A stretch of DNA of 64,000 nt from Colias croceus (taxonomy: Eukaryota; Arthropoda; Insecta; Lepidoptera; Pieridae): NCBI RefSeq assembly GCF_905220415.1, contig NC_059551.1, positions 8,752,001-8,816,000 on the forward strand, given 5' to 3'. The position numbers and the translations under genes are program-made. The notes under the pieces were generated by a model. It was given only the letters and a program-made list of their open reading frames with translations. It was not told the DNA's origin and searched no databases. Shown piece by piece: positions 30,810 to 44,700 of this stretch (its first letter is position 1; every line of letters begins with the position of its first letter).

Positions 30810-33467
30810 ATGGTGTACCGGTTAGGTAAGTCCAGTGTTTATTGATTTTATTTGATTAAAATTTGACGGAGATTTCGATTGTGTGTTAAGTAATTATTAT
30901 GAATAAGAAGGCTTCTGGTAATTTCAATTAAGTCATGTGTAGCTTTTCGCGGGCAAAAAAAATTTACCATTACCATTTAATTTTCTTAAGGAAAAGATGA
31001 ATGTAATTTTTCTAACTCAGATTCTACCACTTAATAATATTGGTTGAGTAAGTGCTGATTTACACAGGGTCAGTAACTGACTACAAATTCGAGGCAAATC
31101 AGTGGTAACCCGAAAAAAAACCCTGTGCAAACAGATTTGAAGTCAGTACAGAGGCTTGAAGTCTATGTAAACAGTTACCTAAAGTCAGTCGCGGCGCCGA
31201 ATTTCGGCGCCGCGACTGACTCGTCTACTGACCCTGTGTAAATCAGCACTTACATTAAAGTCTAACCAATTCTTGAAATTCAAGTATTTGTATAAATAAG
31301 CTAACATTTGTATACCAATATCAACATAGCCGTATCTATATATGTACATCTTAAGTAAACATGATTTAGAGGTCGGGGAGGCCGACATCCGTAACTATAT
31401 TTATAGGTATTAAAGTTTAACTCAAGATCAGCCTTATCAAAATGGTATCTTTTGTTCATCGTTTTTTATTAAAAATCAATCATTTTTTTAATTAAAGTTA
31501 TTTAAAAGTCTTATAAGAAATAACGGAAACCTATAAGTAACTTTGTAGTCCGTCTGTATATCTGTCTGTCAAGACCCTTTTTCTCAGGAACTCCTGGAAA
31601 AATATGTTTGTTCGGAGTCCTGGGTGTTCGAGTCTGACTCGCACTTGGCTGATTTTATTTAAGACTAGCTTTCCACCTGCGGCCTCGCCCGCGTATTCAA
31701 AGAAAAACCCGCATAGTTCCCGTTCCCGTGGGATTTCCGGGATAAAACCTAACCAAAGAATTTTTGAAATCGGTCCAGTACCTAGTTTATGCGTAAAAAC
31801 CTGTATGGTTACATACATACATAATTACAAACCTTTCCTCTTTATAATATTAGTATAGAATATAGATGGTACCTACAATACGCCTATTTGTGTAGTTATC
31901 GCAGCATTATGTTCCAGCCGCGGCGGTTTATAGAAAAACGCCTATTTGCAGACAATAATAATTATGTGAATTGCAACCTTCATCCAAAAATAAACGAGTT
32001 GATTCAATTTTTACTGAGATAATTCAATACTTTATATATTTTAGACTTTCTGAATCATCATCATACTTATTTAAAAAAAATGATCGACTATATAAGTAAT
32101 CAATACTAATATTATAAATGCGAAAGTAACTCTGTCTGTCTGTCTGTTACTCAATCACGCCTAAACTACTGAACCAATTTGCATGAAATTTGGTATGGAG
32201 ATATTTTGATACCCGAGAAAGGACATAGGCTACCTTTTATTGCGAAATATGTACCACGGGCGAAGCCGGGGCGGACCACTAGTTAACTGTTAAGTATAAA
32301 AAGGTTAAGCGAAATTCGATAGAGTTCAAAACTATGTATTTTAATTAATCGAATAAACGCTTAGGTATTTATATTTTTCTTAATTTTATCTCCTATAATC
32401 TATATACGATATAACATGACACATGAACATAGAGGACATTAGAATAATTAGATATAATATGTTTAGATTTGAAATGATTTGAACCATAGTAATTATCTAT
32501 TTATAGAGACACATTATTTACAAATCGTAAGTAGGCAATCCATATGTATATAATTATAATACTTATTATTCAGACATTAGATTAGATAGATTTAGATTAA
32601 TTCAACTGAACATAAATCATAACATATTAAGAGACATATCTCTTTACAGGAGCATTAGTCCTAGTGTCGGGCTATATTTCCGTCACGCTCGCCCTACCTC
32701 CGTGCGTCTGCAACAGGAATCTTCAGCCGGTCTGCGGTTCTGACGGACAAACATACAACAACGAGTGCTTGCTCGACTGTGCGGCTACCAAAAAGCCAGA
32801 CCTACGTTTCGCAAGACCCGGTAATTGCGATGGATCAAGGTTAAAGCGGGAGAATAAAGAGACATATTGCGCCTGCCCAGATAATCTAGACCCAGTGTGC
32901 GGAAGCGACGGCATAACATACCCCAATGAATGTCTTCTAAAATGCAATCCTAGTCTAGAAGTGGAACATCAGGGTCGTTGCAGAGAGAAAAGGGCGAACG
33001 AGTTCCTTTGCGCTTGTCCAGCTAACCTTGACTATGTGTGCGGAAGCGACGGCAAGACATACCCGAATGAATGCGCTCTGAGATGTACACCTAACGTAGC
33101 AGTTCAGTACAAAGGGCAGTGTAGAGTGAAACGCGAAGAAATCCAAGTAGCGTCTTTAAATCTGCCCAAATGCGAGTGTTCGTCCGAATCCAACCCAGTC
33201 TGTGGAACCGATAGTCTCACATACCAAAACCCTTGTTTACTAAACTGCGGTAAGGCCTACAATGCCAACTTAGAGTTAAAACATGACGGTCCCTGCGAGA
33301 TTGTTAGAGCGAAGCCTGTTGGCAATGTGCCAAATTGTACTTGCACTAGAAATTTGAGTCCGGTCTGTGCGTCCAATGGCGTCACGTATGGAAACTCCTG
33401 CATCATGAAGTGTGTGAGTGAAGATTTGACCATGGTCCGTGATGGGCCTTGCGAAATTGCGTATTAA
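30810..33467 (+). CDS. Secreted five-domain Kazal protease inhibitor
   Basis: Exon 1 (30810-30825) is ATG GTG TAC CGG TTA G with a GTAAGT donor. Exon 2 (32650-33467) follows CTCTTTACAG and is in the matching phase, giving 277 residues. Residues 1-20 (MVYRLGALVLVSGYISVTLA) are a signal peptide. Five Kazal domains follow at about residues 24-65, 79-116, 126-163, 180-221 and 235-273, each with six cysteines and the PVCGSDG.TY..EC core. Predicted P1 residues are Arg, Asp, Ala, Ser and Arg, so domains 1 and 5 should block trypsin-like enzymes and the others different proteases. Between domains 1/2, 2/3 and 3/4 lie RLKR, REKR and RVKR, furin-type R-x-K-R sites. Exon 1 is long separated from exon 2 by an intron holding three repeats. 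Its 16-nt first exon and phase are the same as in the 14.2-kb Kazal gene. Confidence 0.85.
31049..31252. mobile_element. MITE with 27-bp inverted ends
   Basis: TAAGTGCTGATTTACACAGG then GTCAGTA is repeated in reverse complement at 31226-31252. It is about 204 bp and lies in intron 1 of the five-Kazal gene. No clear target duplication. Confidence 0.7.
31667..31858 (-). mobile_element. Helitron-like (Lep1-type) short element
   Basis: CTAGCTTTCCACCTGCGGCC, CCCGCATAGTTCCCGTTCCC, GGATTTCCGGGATAAAACCT and a TATAATATTAGTATAGA end. In the Kazal gene intron. Confidence 0.65.
32107..32281 (+). mobile_element. Helitron-like element, GGCGGACC-ending family
   Basis: AATACTAATATTATAAATGC, (GTCT)n, ATGAAATTTGGTATGGAGAT, then CGAAGCCGGGGCGGACCACT and AGT. 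Near-identical core at 37793-38025. Confidence 0.65.
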
Positions 33468-33592
33468 TGAAACCCTGCTTTTTGATTTCCGAACTGTCCT
33501 TTCGCGCCAAATTTATGTTTTTACAAAATGGCGGATGTGAAAAATGTTGTATTTTGTATAATCCGAAAAATGTATCAGTGCCAGTGAAGATA

Positions 33593-33598
33593 AATAAA
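33593..33598 (+). terminator. poly(A) signal of the five-Kazal gene
   Basis: AATAAA about 126 nt after the stop codon at 33467. Confidence 0.7.
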
Positions 33599-33620
33599 AG
33601 ATATAATAACTTTTAACATA

Positions 33621-33626
33621 TTTATT
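33621..33626 (-). terminator. poly(A) signal of the SMARCAL1-like gene
   Basis: Minus-strand AATAAA about 98 nt after the stop codon at 33724. It faces the plus-strand signal at 33593-33598, so the two transcripts should overlap or abut at their 3' ends. Confidence 0.7.
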
Positions 33627-33723
33627 TATCAACGCTTTAATAACTTAATCAGTAACATATGAAAGAAATAATTAAAATCGAGAACAAAGATATTATAATT
33701 AATGTCTATTAATAACTTAACAA

Positions 33724-36700
33724 TCATAAATCAAAATTTGCTAATAATTCGTCTCCTTCATCATCTTCTAAGAAATTGTCTACACTGTCTGTTTGTCCGT
33801 TTATTTGAGATTCATTATGTTCATTTTTGGCATCCTTCCTTATGTTTGTTCCTGGTATATAGTTGTTTTTATTCGGCCTGCACGGAGACAAGTATTGTGT
33901 TATATTCGTTTTACTTTCCTGAAAAAGAAGCAATATATTAAAATGTGAATTTGAAATGTACATGCTTAGGTTATAATTGTAATGAATTATTTTGTAAGGT
34001 TTTTATTTAATTTACACAAAAATAAATGGTTTTTCTTCAGTAACTAATATGACAATGTAAATTTACGTAGATACTACCTACTCTATTTTTTTCATTAATT
34101 AATTATTAATGAAAATAAAAAAGCAGTATTACAAAATATAATCTATACTTGGGGATCCCCACAAAGATGGTATCAAAAAGGTCTTTATATAAACTCGTTT
34201 GTAATTGCAATTTATAATAATAGTAAATAATGATAGATGATAGCCAGTCAAAGTATATGACAGTTAATTATAATTGTATGCTATGTTATCCTTATGTTAA
34301 CTTGATAAATATAATTCAGAATTAGGTACCTATTCAATCTGCTTGTAAAGAAATATATATATATATGTTTGATAAATTTATTTAATTATAAATATATTTG
34401 AAAAAAAAAAACGTGTATGCCGAGCACACGTGTCAGAAGTGAAACTTCTTTGGTAAGATTCAAAGATCAAGAGAAAATTGTCACCTTACTACTTGACGGT
34501 ATTGCTATGACGCGACTTTGAAATTTTACTCTCACGCCTAAAGAAGTTTCACTTCAAAAATTTATGTTAGCTTCCTAACCATGCACCTATTTGATTTCAA
34601 ATATAAAACAATAATATGATAATATGTATCATTAATCTTATAAAAGAATTGTACAAGTTCAAAATAAGCTATGAAAAAATCAGCTAACCTGATGTTTAAC
34701 TGTTGTATCTTCAAAGCTGTCCTTACTTAGGCCGACATTGTTCAGTACCTGGAAAAAATGAAATCATATTAATTATTATTGTGTCTCTATAAATAGATAG
34801 TTGGTACAAATATTCGTTAATGTACCGCACACACACACACTCACGTCAGACCCACCGATGACCTTGAGCCGAGGCATGTTAGCGCTAAGGTTGATACTAG
34901 AGAAATTAAGAGTTTTGCCAAAGAATATTATACAAAGTATGTAGTTATGAAAGATATACACACACACACACACACGCACACACACTCACGTGCAGCTTGT
35001 CCTGCAGCAGCGGCCACATGACGTCATCGGCGGTGCCGCTAGCGAGCAAGTAGCGCGCACACACCGCACCCGCGCGGCCCAAACGGTGCGCACGTGATTC
35101 CGCTTGTGACAAGATCTGCACAAACAAACATTTAATCATATAGAGAACATTTTTTGACGTGACAACGTCTTATAATTCGATAGAGCCGGCTGCACGCACG
35201 AAAAAACATGACTCATGCGGCGTTACCTCGCTCAGAGGCGTTCCATGTAAGGCTTGAAGTGCAAGCGAGAGCGCGGAACGAGCGACAAAGAAGCACAATC
35301 GGCCTTAAGACGTAGTCACGTTTAACTATCATCAGTAAACCGACTTTACAGACAACCAATTTTTGACGTGATAACGTCTTTAAAATCGTTTTAGTCGGGT
35401 GACATGTTCAGAAACTTGTGTCAAACCAAAACCTCACGAGCGCGATCGCAGGTATAACGAGAGAGAGACGGACCGATCTCCCGTCTCATCTCGAGCGCTG
35501 CCACTGCATTATGTTATCACGTAAACATCTCGATCGTAAACCTACTTTACAAACAACCAATTTTTTTTATCCATGTCCATGTGTACAAGAGTCACGAACA
35601 GATACAATTAGTAATTTCGTTTTATTTTAATTTAATTTCAACTGAATTCAGTAACCTAAAAATATACGACCAATTTTATGCTTTCCATCCGCGAAGTTGG
35701 ACAAAAACACAAAGTTTACAGTAAATAATATGATGTCAAACGTGCGATGCGTAACAAGCGATAACTATAGCCTTTAGAGTCTAGACAAATGGCAGAAACG
35801 CTAACGAATAGAATCCGCTATGGTCGTATTTTTAATTAGTCGAAGCTACCTGGCATCAGCTAATGTCACTTTGTAAAATAATGTTGCCATATTTAAAGTA
35901 ATAGTGATGAATTCAGTTCTCATTCAATCAGATAAATGAACAATAAGTGTGAATAATAAATATTTATATTTTAAATAATAAAACTATATAAGCTTTATGT
36001 TACTACTACTAGTAGTATGTACAATCATTTTTACAATCACGCATTGTAATAATCACGTCTTATTACAAAGCCCGGCGCGTAGCAACATCATCATCAACAT
36101 TCGGCTCCTAACCTCTGGTCTGAATAACACGAATGTTTTCACTGCGCTCACGCTGTTTAGTTATTGTTTTTGTTAATTGTTTCGTTAAGTTGTGTTTGTT
36201 GTTATTGTTGTCTTTATTTGTTGTTATATTGATTCGTATAAACGATATGGATCCTCAACCAAGCACGTCAAACCAAAACTTATCCTCCAAGAAAGAAAAG
36301 ACCACGGGTTTCTTTAACCGTTACCGAAAAACTTATGGCGCAGATCGTCTACATACACGTATATGAAGAGAAAACTGCTTCACTTTTACCAATTAAGACT
36401 CCCGAAAAAAAGAATGTGTTTCGAAAACCGCTGACATTTTGGGTATTGGTATGACTTCAGTGTATAGTGTACTAAAATAATACAAAGAAAATGATTATTA
36501 ATTCACGTCTCCCGAGAAACGTGGACCGAAATACAATTTTAAAGATAAATTGGATGATTTTAAACTTCATTCCTTCTACTGCATTATATTATTTATTTTA
36601 ACGTTCGTTGTGAAAACAAAATACATATATGATTGCGTTGACTTCCACTTAAAGAATAAAAAATAAAAAATAGACTTCCCTACTCAAACACTTTTTTTAT

Positions 36701-38701
36701 TAATTTACAGATTCTTAAGGTCGTCAACGAAGATCCAGACTTACCCAATTTTTCTTGGTAGTAGTTGTTAGTACACTTAGACATGTTATGAAATAACTGA
36801 ATTTCAAATATGTCACAAAAATCAAGACGAAGTATTTTAATTGACAGAGCCAGCGATACCTTCGAAAAATTAAGGAGTATCGAAGGGAAGAAAGGTATAT
36901 TTATTACCGAGATGAAACGTAGATAGCAAAGGTAATTAAAAATTTATTTTTTTATATTAAATTGTATTTTCAATAATTAATTTATATTTTTCACTGTGTC
37001 AAAGGTCATCGAGGAATGAAGAGGAAGATCGGATTCGGAAGTCTTCAGATAAGGGCAGAAGATTATTATTAGCCAAATAGGTGGGGAAAAAAAGATTATC
37101 TCCAAGAGATGAATGCCGATTATTTTGAAAATTGGTTTAGGAGGGTTTTGCCAAAATTAAAAATTTAAAACCAAATTCAGTAGTTGTGATGGATAATGCC
37201 TCCTACCACTATAGGAAAAGTAGAAAACTAGTAAAAATATACCATTTGAAACTACAATGGTTAAAGCTAGTCTTATAGACATTGTACGGCAGCAATAACA
37301 ACAATACTACGAAAATTATGTTGTAGATGAGATGGCAGCGCAGCATGGTATAATTGTTTTACGTCTGCTCCTATACCACTGTGAGCTCAATCCCAGTTGG
37401 TATGGGCGCAGGCTAAAGGGTATGTTGCGAGTAACAAAAAACCTTTAAATTGACAGAGACGAAAATACTTTTTCAAGATCCTTCTTGACTTCTTCTTTAA
37501 CGTGTCACGCCTCAAAGATGGAATAGCTGCGTGTCTCACAATATCAAAGAAGAAATAGACAAAATGTATAGTCTCGACAACATGATGTTTCTGACAGATT
37601 CATAATAATTGTCGCTAAAAGAGACAGTGATGAGTTGTGTTCGGAATTCGGATTATTAATAAAAATAAATTATTTAATAAGCAATGATTTTTTTTCATTA
37701 CCTACCTATAATTGTTATGTTTTATACACCTATAGTTTCAACTACATGATGTATTGACAAGAGGATAGTCTTAAAAAGTATTCGGTATCCATACTAATAT
37801 CATAAATGCGAAAGTAACTCTGTCTGTCTGTCTGTTACTCAATCACGCCTAAACTACTGAACCAATTTTCATGAAATTTGGTATGGAGATATTTTGATAT
37901 CCGAGAAAGGACATAGGCTACTTTTTATCCCGGGAAAATGACGCAATCCCGGAAATCCCACGGGAACGGGAACTATGCGGTTTTTCTATGACTGCGCAGG
38001 CGAAGCCGCGGGCAAAAACCTAGTTCAATATAAGTAGATACTATAGAAACACAGTCGTCGAAAACAAGTTGCTATTTACAAAGCACGACTAAAAATCGAA
38101 CCCTGTACCCGATATCGTTAAAATAAAGTTAAAATTCATATGGCACTGAAACTGCGCTCTTCGCTGCGCTTCGCCGCTCTTTTGGTGTGAGTTGACCCTT
38201 ATTCTACTACTTATCTAGATATCAGATTTCGATTTTTAGAGTTACGTCTTTAGTAAGTATATTTAAAAAGAAAAAAGGTTCAGGTTCGTTAAATCAGAAA
38301 TTGTTTATTGTGTTTAGATAAGAATGGTTTATAAGTATAATCAAATATAAAAATTACTCGTATCGGTCATTATTATATACTAGCTTCCGCCCGCGACTCC
38401 GTCCGCGCGGATGTCGGTCTTCGCGTGGATGGTTTATTTCTCCATTTTGAGTAACTCTGACAATGATATCTTATAAATATCTATTGGACCCAAATACGGC
38501 TAGGCCTATAATAATACGCAACGTGTGTTCGCGGTTCTACAGAACAACGTCTATGGATAAAACTGAAAAATTAAAAATAATTTTTTTCTACATATTTTTT
38601 CAGGATAAAAAGTATCCTATTTTACGCCCAGGATACTAAGGTATAATTATACCAAGTTTCATCGAAATCGAACCGTTAGTTTTCACGTGATGCCTGAACA
38701 T

Positions 38702-38754
<53 letters not shown>

Positions 38755-41700
38755 AAATTTTTTAAACACATATTTGGGTTTGGTATCGATCCAGTAACAC
38801 CCCCTGGTATTTATTTTTTCAATATTTTCAATGTACAAAATTGACCCTTCTACAGATTTATTATATGTATAGATTTAAAACTTAAACAAATGTGCAGTTC
38901 TAACAAAACGAAATAACATATTTCTATGCCGTCGTTTCTATAGTCCTTTTCAACTAGGATGATTCCTGTGACACTTCATTGTGTTCCGAATTACGTATTT
39001 TATGTCTTAAAAAGCAAAAATAATTTTAATCTTAAGGCCGTGTACGCGGTCCGTGCGCTGTTTGGCTCAAATATGTGATTTTTCAAACCAGATTGTCCAT
39101 CAACCACTTATCTTACAAACATATGAATTACTAATAATTTTAGGAAATTTTATTGTCCATATATCTATCGTAATAGATCGCAGAGATTTTGACTTGCGTT
39201 AAATTGAATAAGCCCTCTTAATCTAATATGTATGGATGGATGGATGTTTGTTACTCTTTCACGTAAAAACTACTGAACCGATAACAATGAAATTTAGCAC
39301 ACATATAGAGGGTAACTTGGATTAACACATAGGATAGTTTTTATCCCGGAAATCCCACGGGAACGAGAACTATGGGGGTTTTCCTTTGCAAACGCGGGCG
39401 AAGCCGCGGGTGAAAATATAGTGCATAATATTTTTATTTTAAGGCGGCATTATGACCAAAAATACAAAAATTAAACATCTTAAGCTACTAAAACAAAAAC
39501 AGTGTTGTTTAGTTTAATATAACGAAAAATAAAATAAAATAACACAATAAAATAATACCTACGCAATTCGTGTACATGAAATCGAACGTTAAAAATTATA
39601 GAGTTGGAAAATCATATAAACGACGCCCATCTTGTGATCGTTTGTCAATCGCGTCAATCATCTGTAGATACGAGTCCGTCGACTTTGTATACAAGTTGCA
39701 TTTTTATATTGATACTTTACGTGGTATTGTGTTATTATTACTTATTGTTATTGTTCACTTTTTGTCGCTGTTGTTTGCTAGGATTCCTAAGTTAATTGTT
39801 GGCGAAATGCCGAAATAACTGATTTTGATCATTTATTCAAATCGATTTCATTATCGATTATCGGAAACAATTGATAGGTACGATTTCAGTAAAGGCACTC
39901 TCTCAGGCAGGCGGTAATCTCTACACGTGTCAACAATCGATATGTCACAGGAATCATCCTAGTTGAAAAGGACTATAGGTTACGTTGTTGAACTGTCAAA
40001 TGTTGCCTATTAAAATGACTCTACTATAGTACAATATAATAAAATATAATAAAATTAATAAATAACATGTCTTTCGACGATAATAGAGGGTTTCGGAAAG
40101 AATTCATTCTGCTGTTCATTTCATTGCACCGACTACTAGAGCCACTTTTTTGCGTTTTGAAAGCATCGGTACCTTGGTATGGTAGATACGTGCAAGGTTC
40201 ACCAAAGTTCACAGTCGACTGGTGTAGTGAATGGCTTAAAGCCCGGCATTCACCGCGATTTGATTCACACGCACCGCGAGCCGAGCCCCGAGCCGTACTA
40301 ATCCGTGGACAAATCCGTCATCGCCCACACACTACACGAGCGCCGAATTGTAGTCCAGTCGACTGTGAACTTTGGTGAGCCTTGCACGTATCATGGAATT
40401 ATTAAAATTAGTGACGTATTATGGCGAATGACGGACAAGTCCACCGACAAATCCGCGCACGCACACACGCGTACGGATTTATCCGGCGCGGTATTGTCGG
40501 TGGACTTGACGCGAGCCGCGCACAACTACACATACACACGCAGATTTGTCCGCGGACTTGTCGCCAGCTACAAATCCAGCGGATGGGTGCGCCTGTGAAT
40601 GGTTCTCATAATTAAAAATCCGACTATAACGATACTAATTGACATAAGCTTTTGACGTTTTCGTAAGGATTCGGTTACCCTACAAACGACAATGACGACC
40701 ACGAACTAAATTTTCATGCAGCCTAAATTTACACAACTAAAATACTGTTGTTTGGAAAAAAAATTCGAGATCAATGGACAAATAAAAAGGTTCTTCGAAG
40801 AAACGGTGGCTCCTATGAAGAAAATGAAAAATTGTAGATAATAAAATTTTATAGATATAAGATGACATCTATTGTCGTTTTATAAGATATATTATTGAGG
40901 ATTTTCAAGGAAACCAATTTGTTTCTCTGTAAATTCAAAGAAACGACATTTAAAGTCCACATATAATAAATCCCCAATTATATCCCTTCTATCTTTCAGT
41001 TTAATTATAAATTGCGTTGCACACCAGCACACAATACTTTAATCCTTTCTCGCCATTTTTTCTCACCGCTACGTCAATCCGTGCTACAGATAACGTGAAC
41101 GCGCGAAGCGCGGCAAATTTGAATATTGATGAAATGGCATTTCATTACATAGATAATTTTATTATCTACAATTTTGGTAAAAGGTTATAATATAACTTAC
41201 CATTTCAGCAAAACATTTGCTGAATATTGTTCTCGAAAAATTTCATTTATTGTTTTCAAATACCGGAATGACGGGAAATGTTGATGTGTCATCGTCGTTA
41301 GTAGTGTGACCGAATCATTACCAATTATATTTATAACGCATTTGAATGTAAAAAATAAATAAAATATAAACATTGTATCATTGTAAATATCTACACTACA
41401 ACTTACTCCCGGATTCCAATGCAATTCCGCGAAAAGTACCAGGTCAGCAGCGGTAAGAGTGAGTCCCGAGTTCGCCGCTGTTATCGATAACACGCCGCAA
41501 CGACATGTCGGACTGTGTTGGAATTTGTCCACTAAATCCTGGAAAAAATGAAAGTATTAATTAAAAAAAAAATGTTTTCAAATGTCCAATAACTACCAAA
41601 ATAACGGAAGACAGTCGATTAAATAAAAAATCTAAAGTTCTAAGGTAAGAAGAAAGCCAAAAAAAAATCATTACCATTGCATAAAGTAAAAAATTACTTA

Positions 41701-44700
41701 CTGCTCTCGCATGCGCAGGAGTCGATCCAACTATACAAATATAATGTATGCCAACTTCGTCTAGTGTGGAACATATCGCCTCTATAACGTTACGATGGTG
41801 TGCGAATACTAGGAACTTGCCCGTGAATTCTTTCAACAATTGCCTTAGGTATTTACTGAAATTAAAAAGACAGAAAACAATTCATTTAATATAGAATTAT
41901 TGTAGAACTTAACTTTTTATAGATTTTATCATTTCGATATTAAGTTTCCGGCTCGAAGGACCACAAAGGATAGCATGTAAAGATGTAAGAAAATTTATTT
42001 CGATTTTCCTCTTATAGTATTTTTAACACTTTAAAAGTATCATCGTGTGAATTTATAGACTGACTAACAATAGAAAAAAATGTTAATAAATCAGAAATAC
42101 ATTTTAAAAATCTTACTCAATCTGAAACAACGCCTTAAAAAGACAAGTTTAAAAAAAAATTCTTACTTCTTACCCAAAAAAATCTCAAGCGAAGAGTGAA
42201 CCGGTACCTACTAGCGAAGCGCGTACCATCTTAGATCGCATCTTAGCTTTCCATCAGGCGAGATTGTGGTCAAGCGCTTCCCTATCTTGAATAAAAAAAA
42301 ATCTATACTTTCCAATAACTCAATATTTAAAAAAACTAACCAAATCGCGGGTATCTTGATGGCAGCGGATTCGCTAAAGAACGTGATAAGCGCCGCATGT
42401 TTATCCGTCGATTTGCTGCGCGTGTACGCTTCCGCCATTTGGCTGAGACCCTGCTGTTCCTCTTTGCTGAATTGCAGTAATGTTTGGTCGAGTAATACTG
42501 TTTCTCTGTAATGATAACAAATAATAATAATAAATAAATCATTTATTTACACCATCATATGTTATAAAAACTTAATGACCCAGGCTCCTAATATAGTTGT
42601 AAACTGTTTTTCAGGAGCCTGAAAAACAGTAACAGAAAAACAGTAACTCGCATATAAAACATCAGAAAATATTCATTTTTAGATGTTTTATATGCGAGTT
42701 TGTTATGTTTGTTTATGTTATGACGTTTTAATTTGTGACTATTTAGGAAATAAATGATTCCAAAGCGTATTTCGGGAGTAAGTTACAGAATCCTGCTATG
42801 AAAATCAAAATATTAAAATCAAAAAATACTATATATTTTTCTTCATATTTCGGAGTGTTTTTCTCTTGAATTTTTGCACTGTTCAGAACGCACTTGAAAA
42901 TACAATATTGTAAAATTTATGGCAGGCATTTATTTTACTAACTATATCAGCTTTTTTTTTAAATCCTAACATAAAATAACATCTGCTTCACATACCTAGT
43001 CTTTTCTTCCAACTTCGTAAGAACTTGTTCTTTAGTCCTTCGTATTAAGAACCGTTTTTGCAGAATTATCTGCAGTTCAGATAAATTAGATTGTCCCGAC
43101 ATATCCCACCCAAAGTTCGTCTGTTTACCCGCGCAATACCTTTTACCTGAAAATGAAATCAATCCAAAAATTACAAATATAAAGGATCTCTATGAAAAAC
43201 AGAATAATAGTCAAATAAAGTTAAGAAAATCAATACTTTTTTTATCAAAATTTTCTCAAACAACCCGAGAAATATGCAACAAAAATATTCTATGCACTCG
43301 CTAATTACCACACAGACATATTCTTAAAAAAAATGTGTGCGTGTACTAGAGTACACACGTAAGAAGTGAAACTTCTTTATGACCTTATTTTTCAAAAAAT
43401 AATTTACTATATATACAATATTACAGAAATACGTTAGTCTAACACGCTCGTCGCTTCGCTCCTCGCTACCTATTTAAATATTTACACCGGCCGCTGCTGC
43501 AACTCGGTCGGCTCGTGCGGTAGTTCAAAAGTTAATCTACAACGCTCGTCGCTATAGGGATAAGAAAAATATGGCGCGTAACGGAAAAATGTTACACTAA
43601 ATTTTTTCCAACCCCGATAAAGAAGTTTCACTTTAATAAATAAAAAAAAATACATTAAATTAACAAAAAATCCAAACTTACCATATTCCGTATAATTCGT
43701 GAAAATCTTTGGTTCAATCAAAGACAGTTGTGTATACAACTCAGCCGGTCTGCTCAGAGCTGGTGTTCCACTGAGCAGTATTACGCGGGAACATTGCCGG
43801 GATATAGACAGTAGTGCTACTGTGCACTGTGCCTTGTGCGACTTGAGGTAGTGGGACTCGTCCTATAGAGAATTTATGGCTCAATATTTGACAGGATAAT
43901 TAATCCATACTAATATTATAAATGCGAAAGTAACTCTGTCTGTCTGTCTGTTACCTACTCAATCACGCCTTAGCTACTGAACTAATTTGCATGAAATCTG
44001 GTATAGAGATATTTTGATACCCGAGAAAGGACATAGGCTACTTTTTACCCCAGGACATAGGATAGGTTTTATCCCGGAAATCCCCCGGGAACGCTAGTTA
44101 ATAAATAATAACATGTTACTGGAAATGTATGAAACTGTATGGAATTGAATGTTTTACTTTGCTCAAATACCGAATATGCTCATTGAGCGAAGCATAGCTC
44201 ACAAGTGACAATGCATTATGTTCACAGTTAAATAACATTGTGATATTTTATAGCTCTGGTGTAAAAGATCATTTTGGCATTGAATAAATGCTATGTCAGT
44301 TCAGTTCAATATTTCATTATTATTAGTCACTAGCGGTCCGCCCCGGCTTCGCCCGTGGTACATATTTCTCAATAAAAGATAGCCTATGTTCTTTCTCAGG
44401 GTCTAAAGATTACACTGGTCAACAATGATTTTGTTGCCCTGGATGTGAAAGTGGTTTCGAATAATTTAATGCATTTTATATATAGAACTATTAATGGTTT
44501 TGGTAGATTGGCTCTAGTTTTTTTTTTATCCTAATTTTCTTACTAGACTCTAAAACGCAGCATGAAATAGAAGGTATATTTGTTTTACATAATTTATTTA
44601 TTACAAAGTTTTACTTATTGTTTTGTTTTAGTATTTAATTAATTCAAATGGATATAAAAATAGAGAAAAATCATTAAAACTTATGAAATAGTACAAGGAA

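Noticed and set aside
36133..36366. 77-codon ORF as a separate host gene
   Set aside because: Its second half matches the start of a decayed transposase that continues, broken, to 37.6 kb.
40067..40615. Three overlapping ORFs with FRKEFILLFISLHR and His/Arg-rich runs
   Set aside because: They run through the palindromic MITE; no conserved domain is visible.
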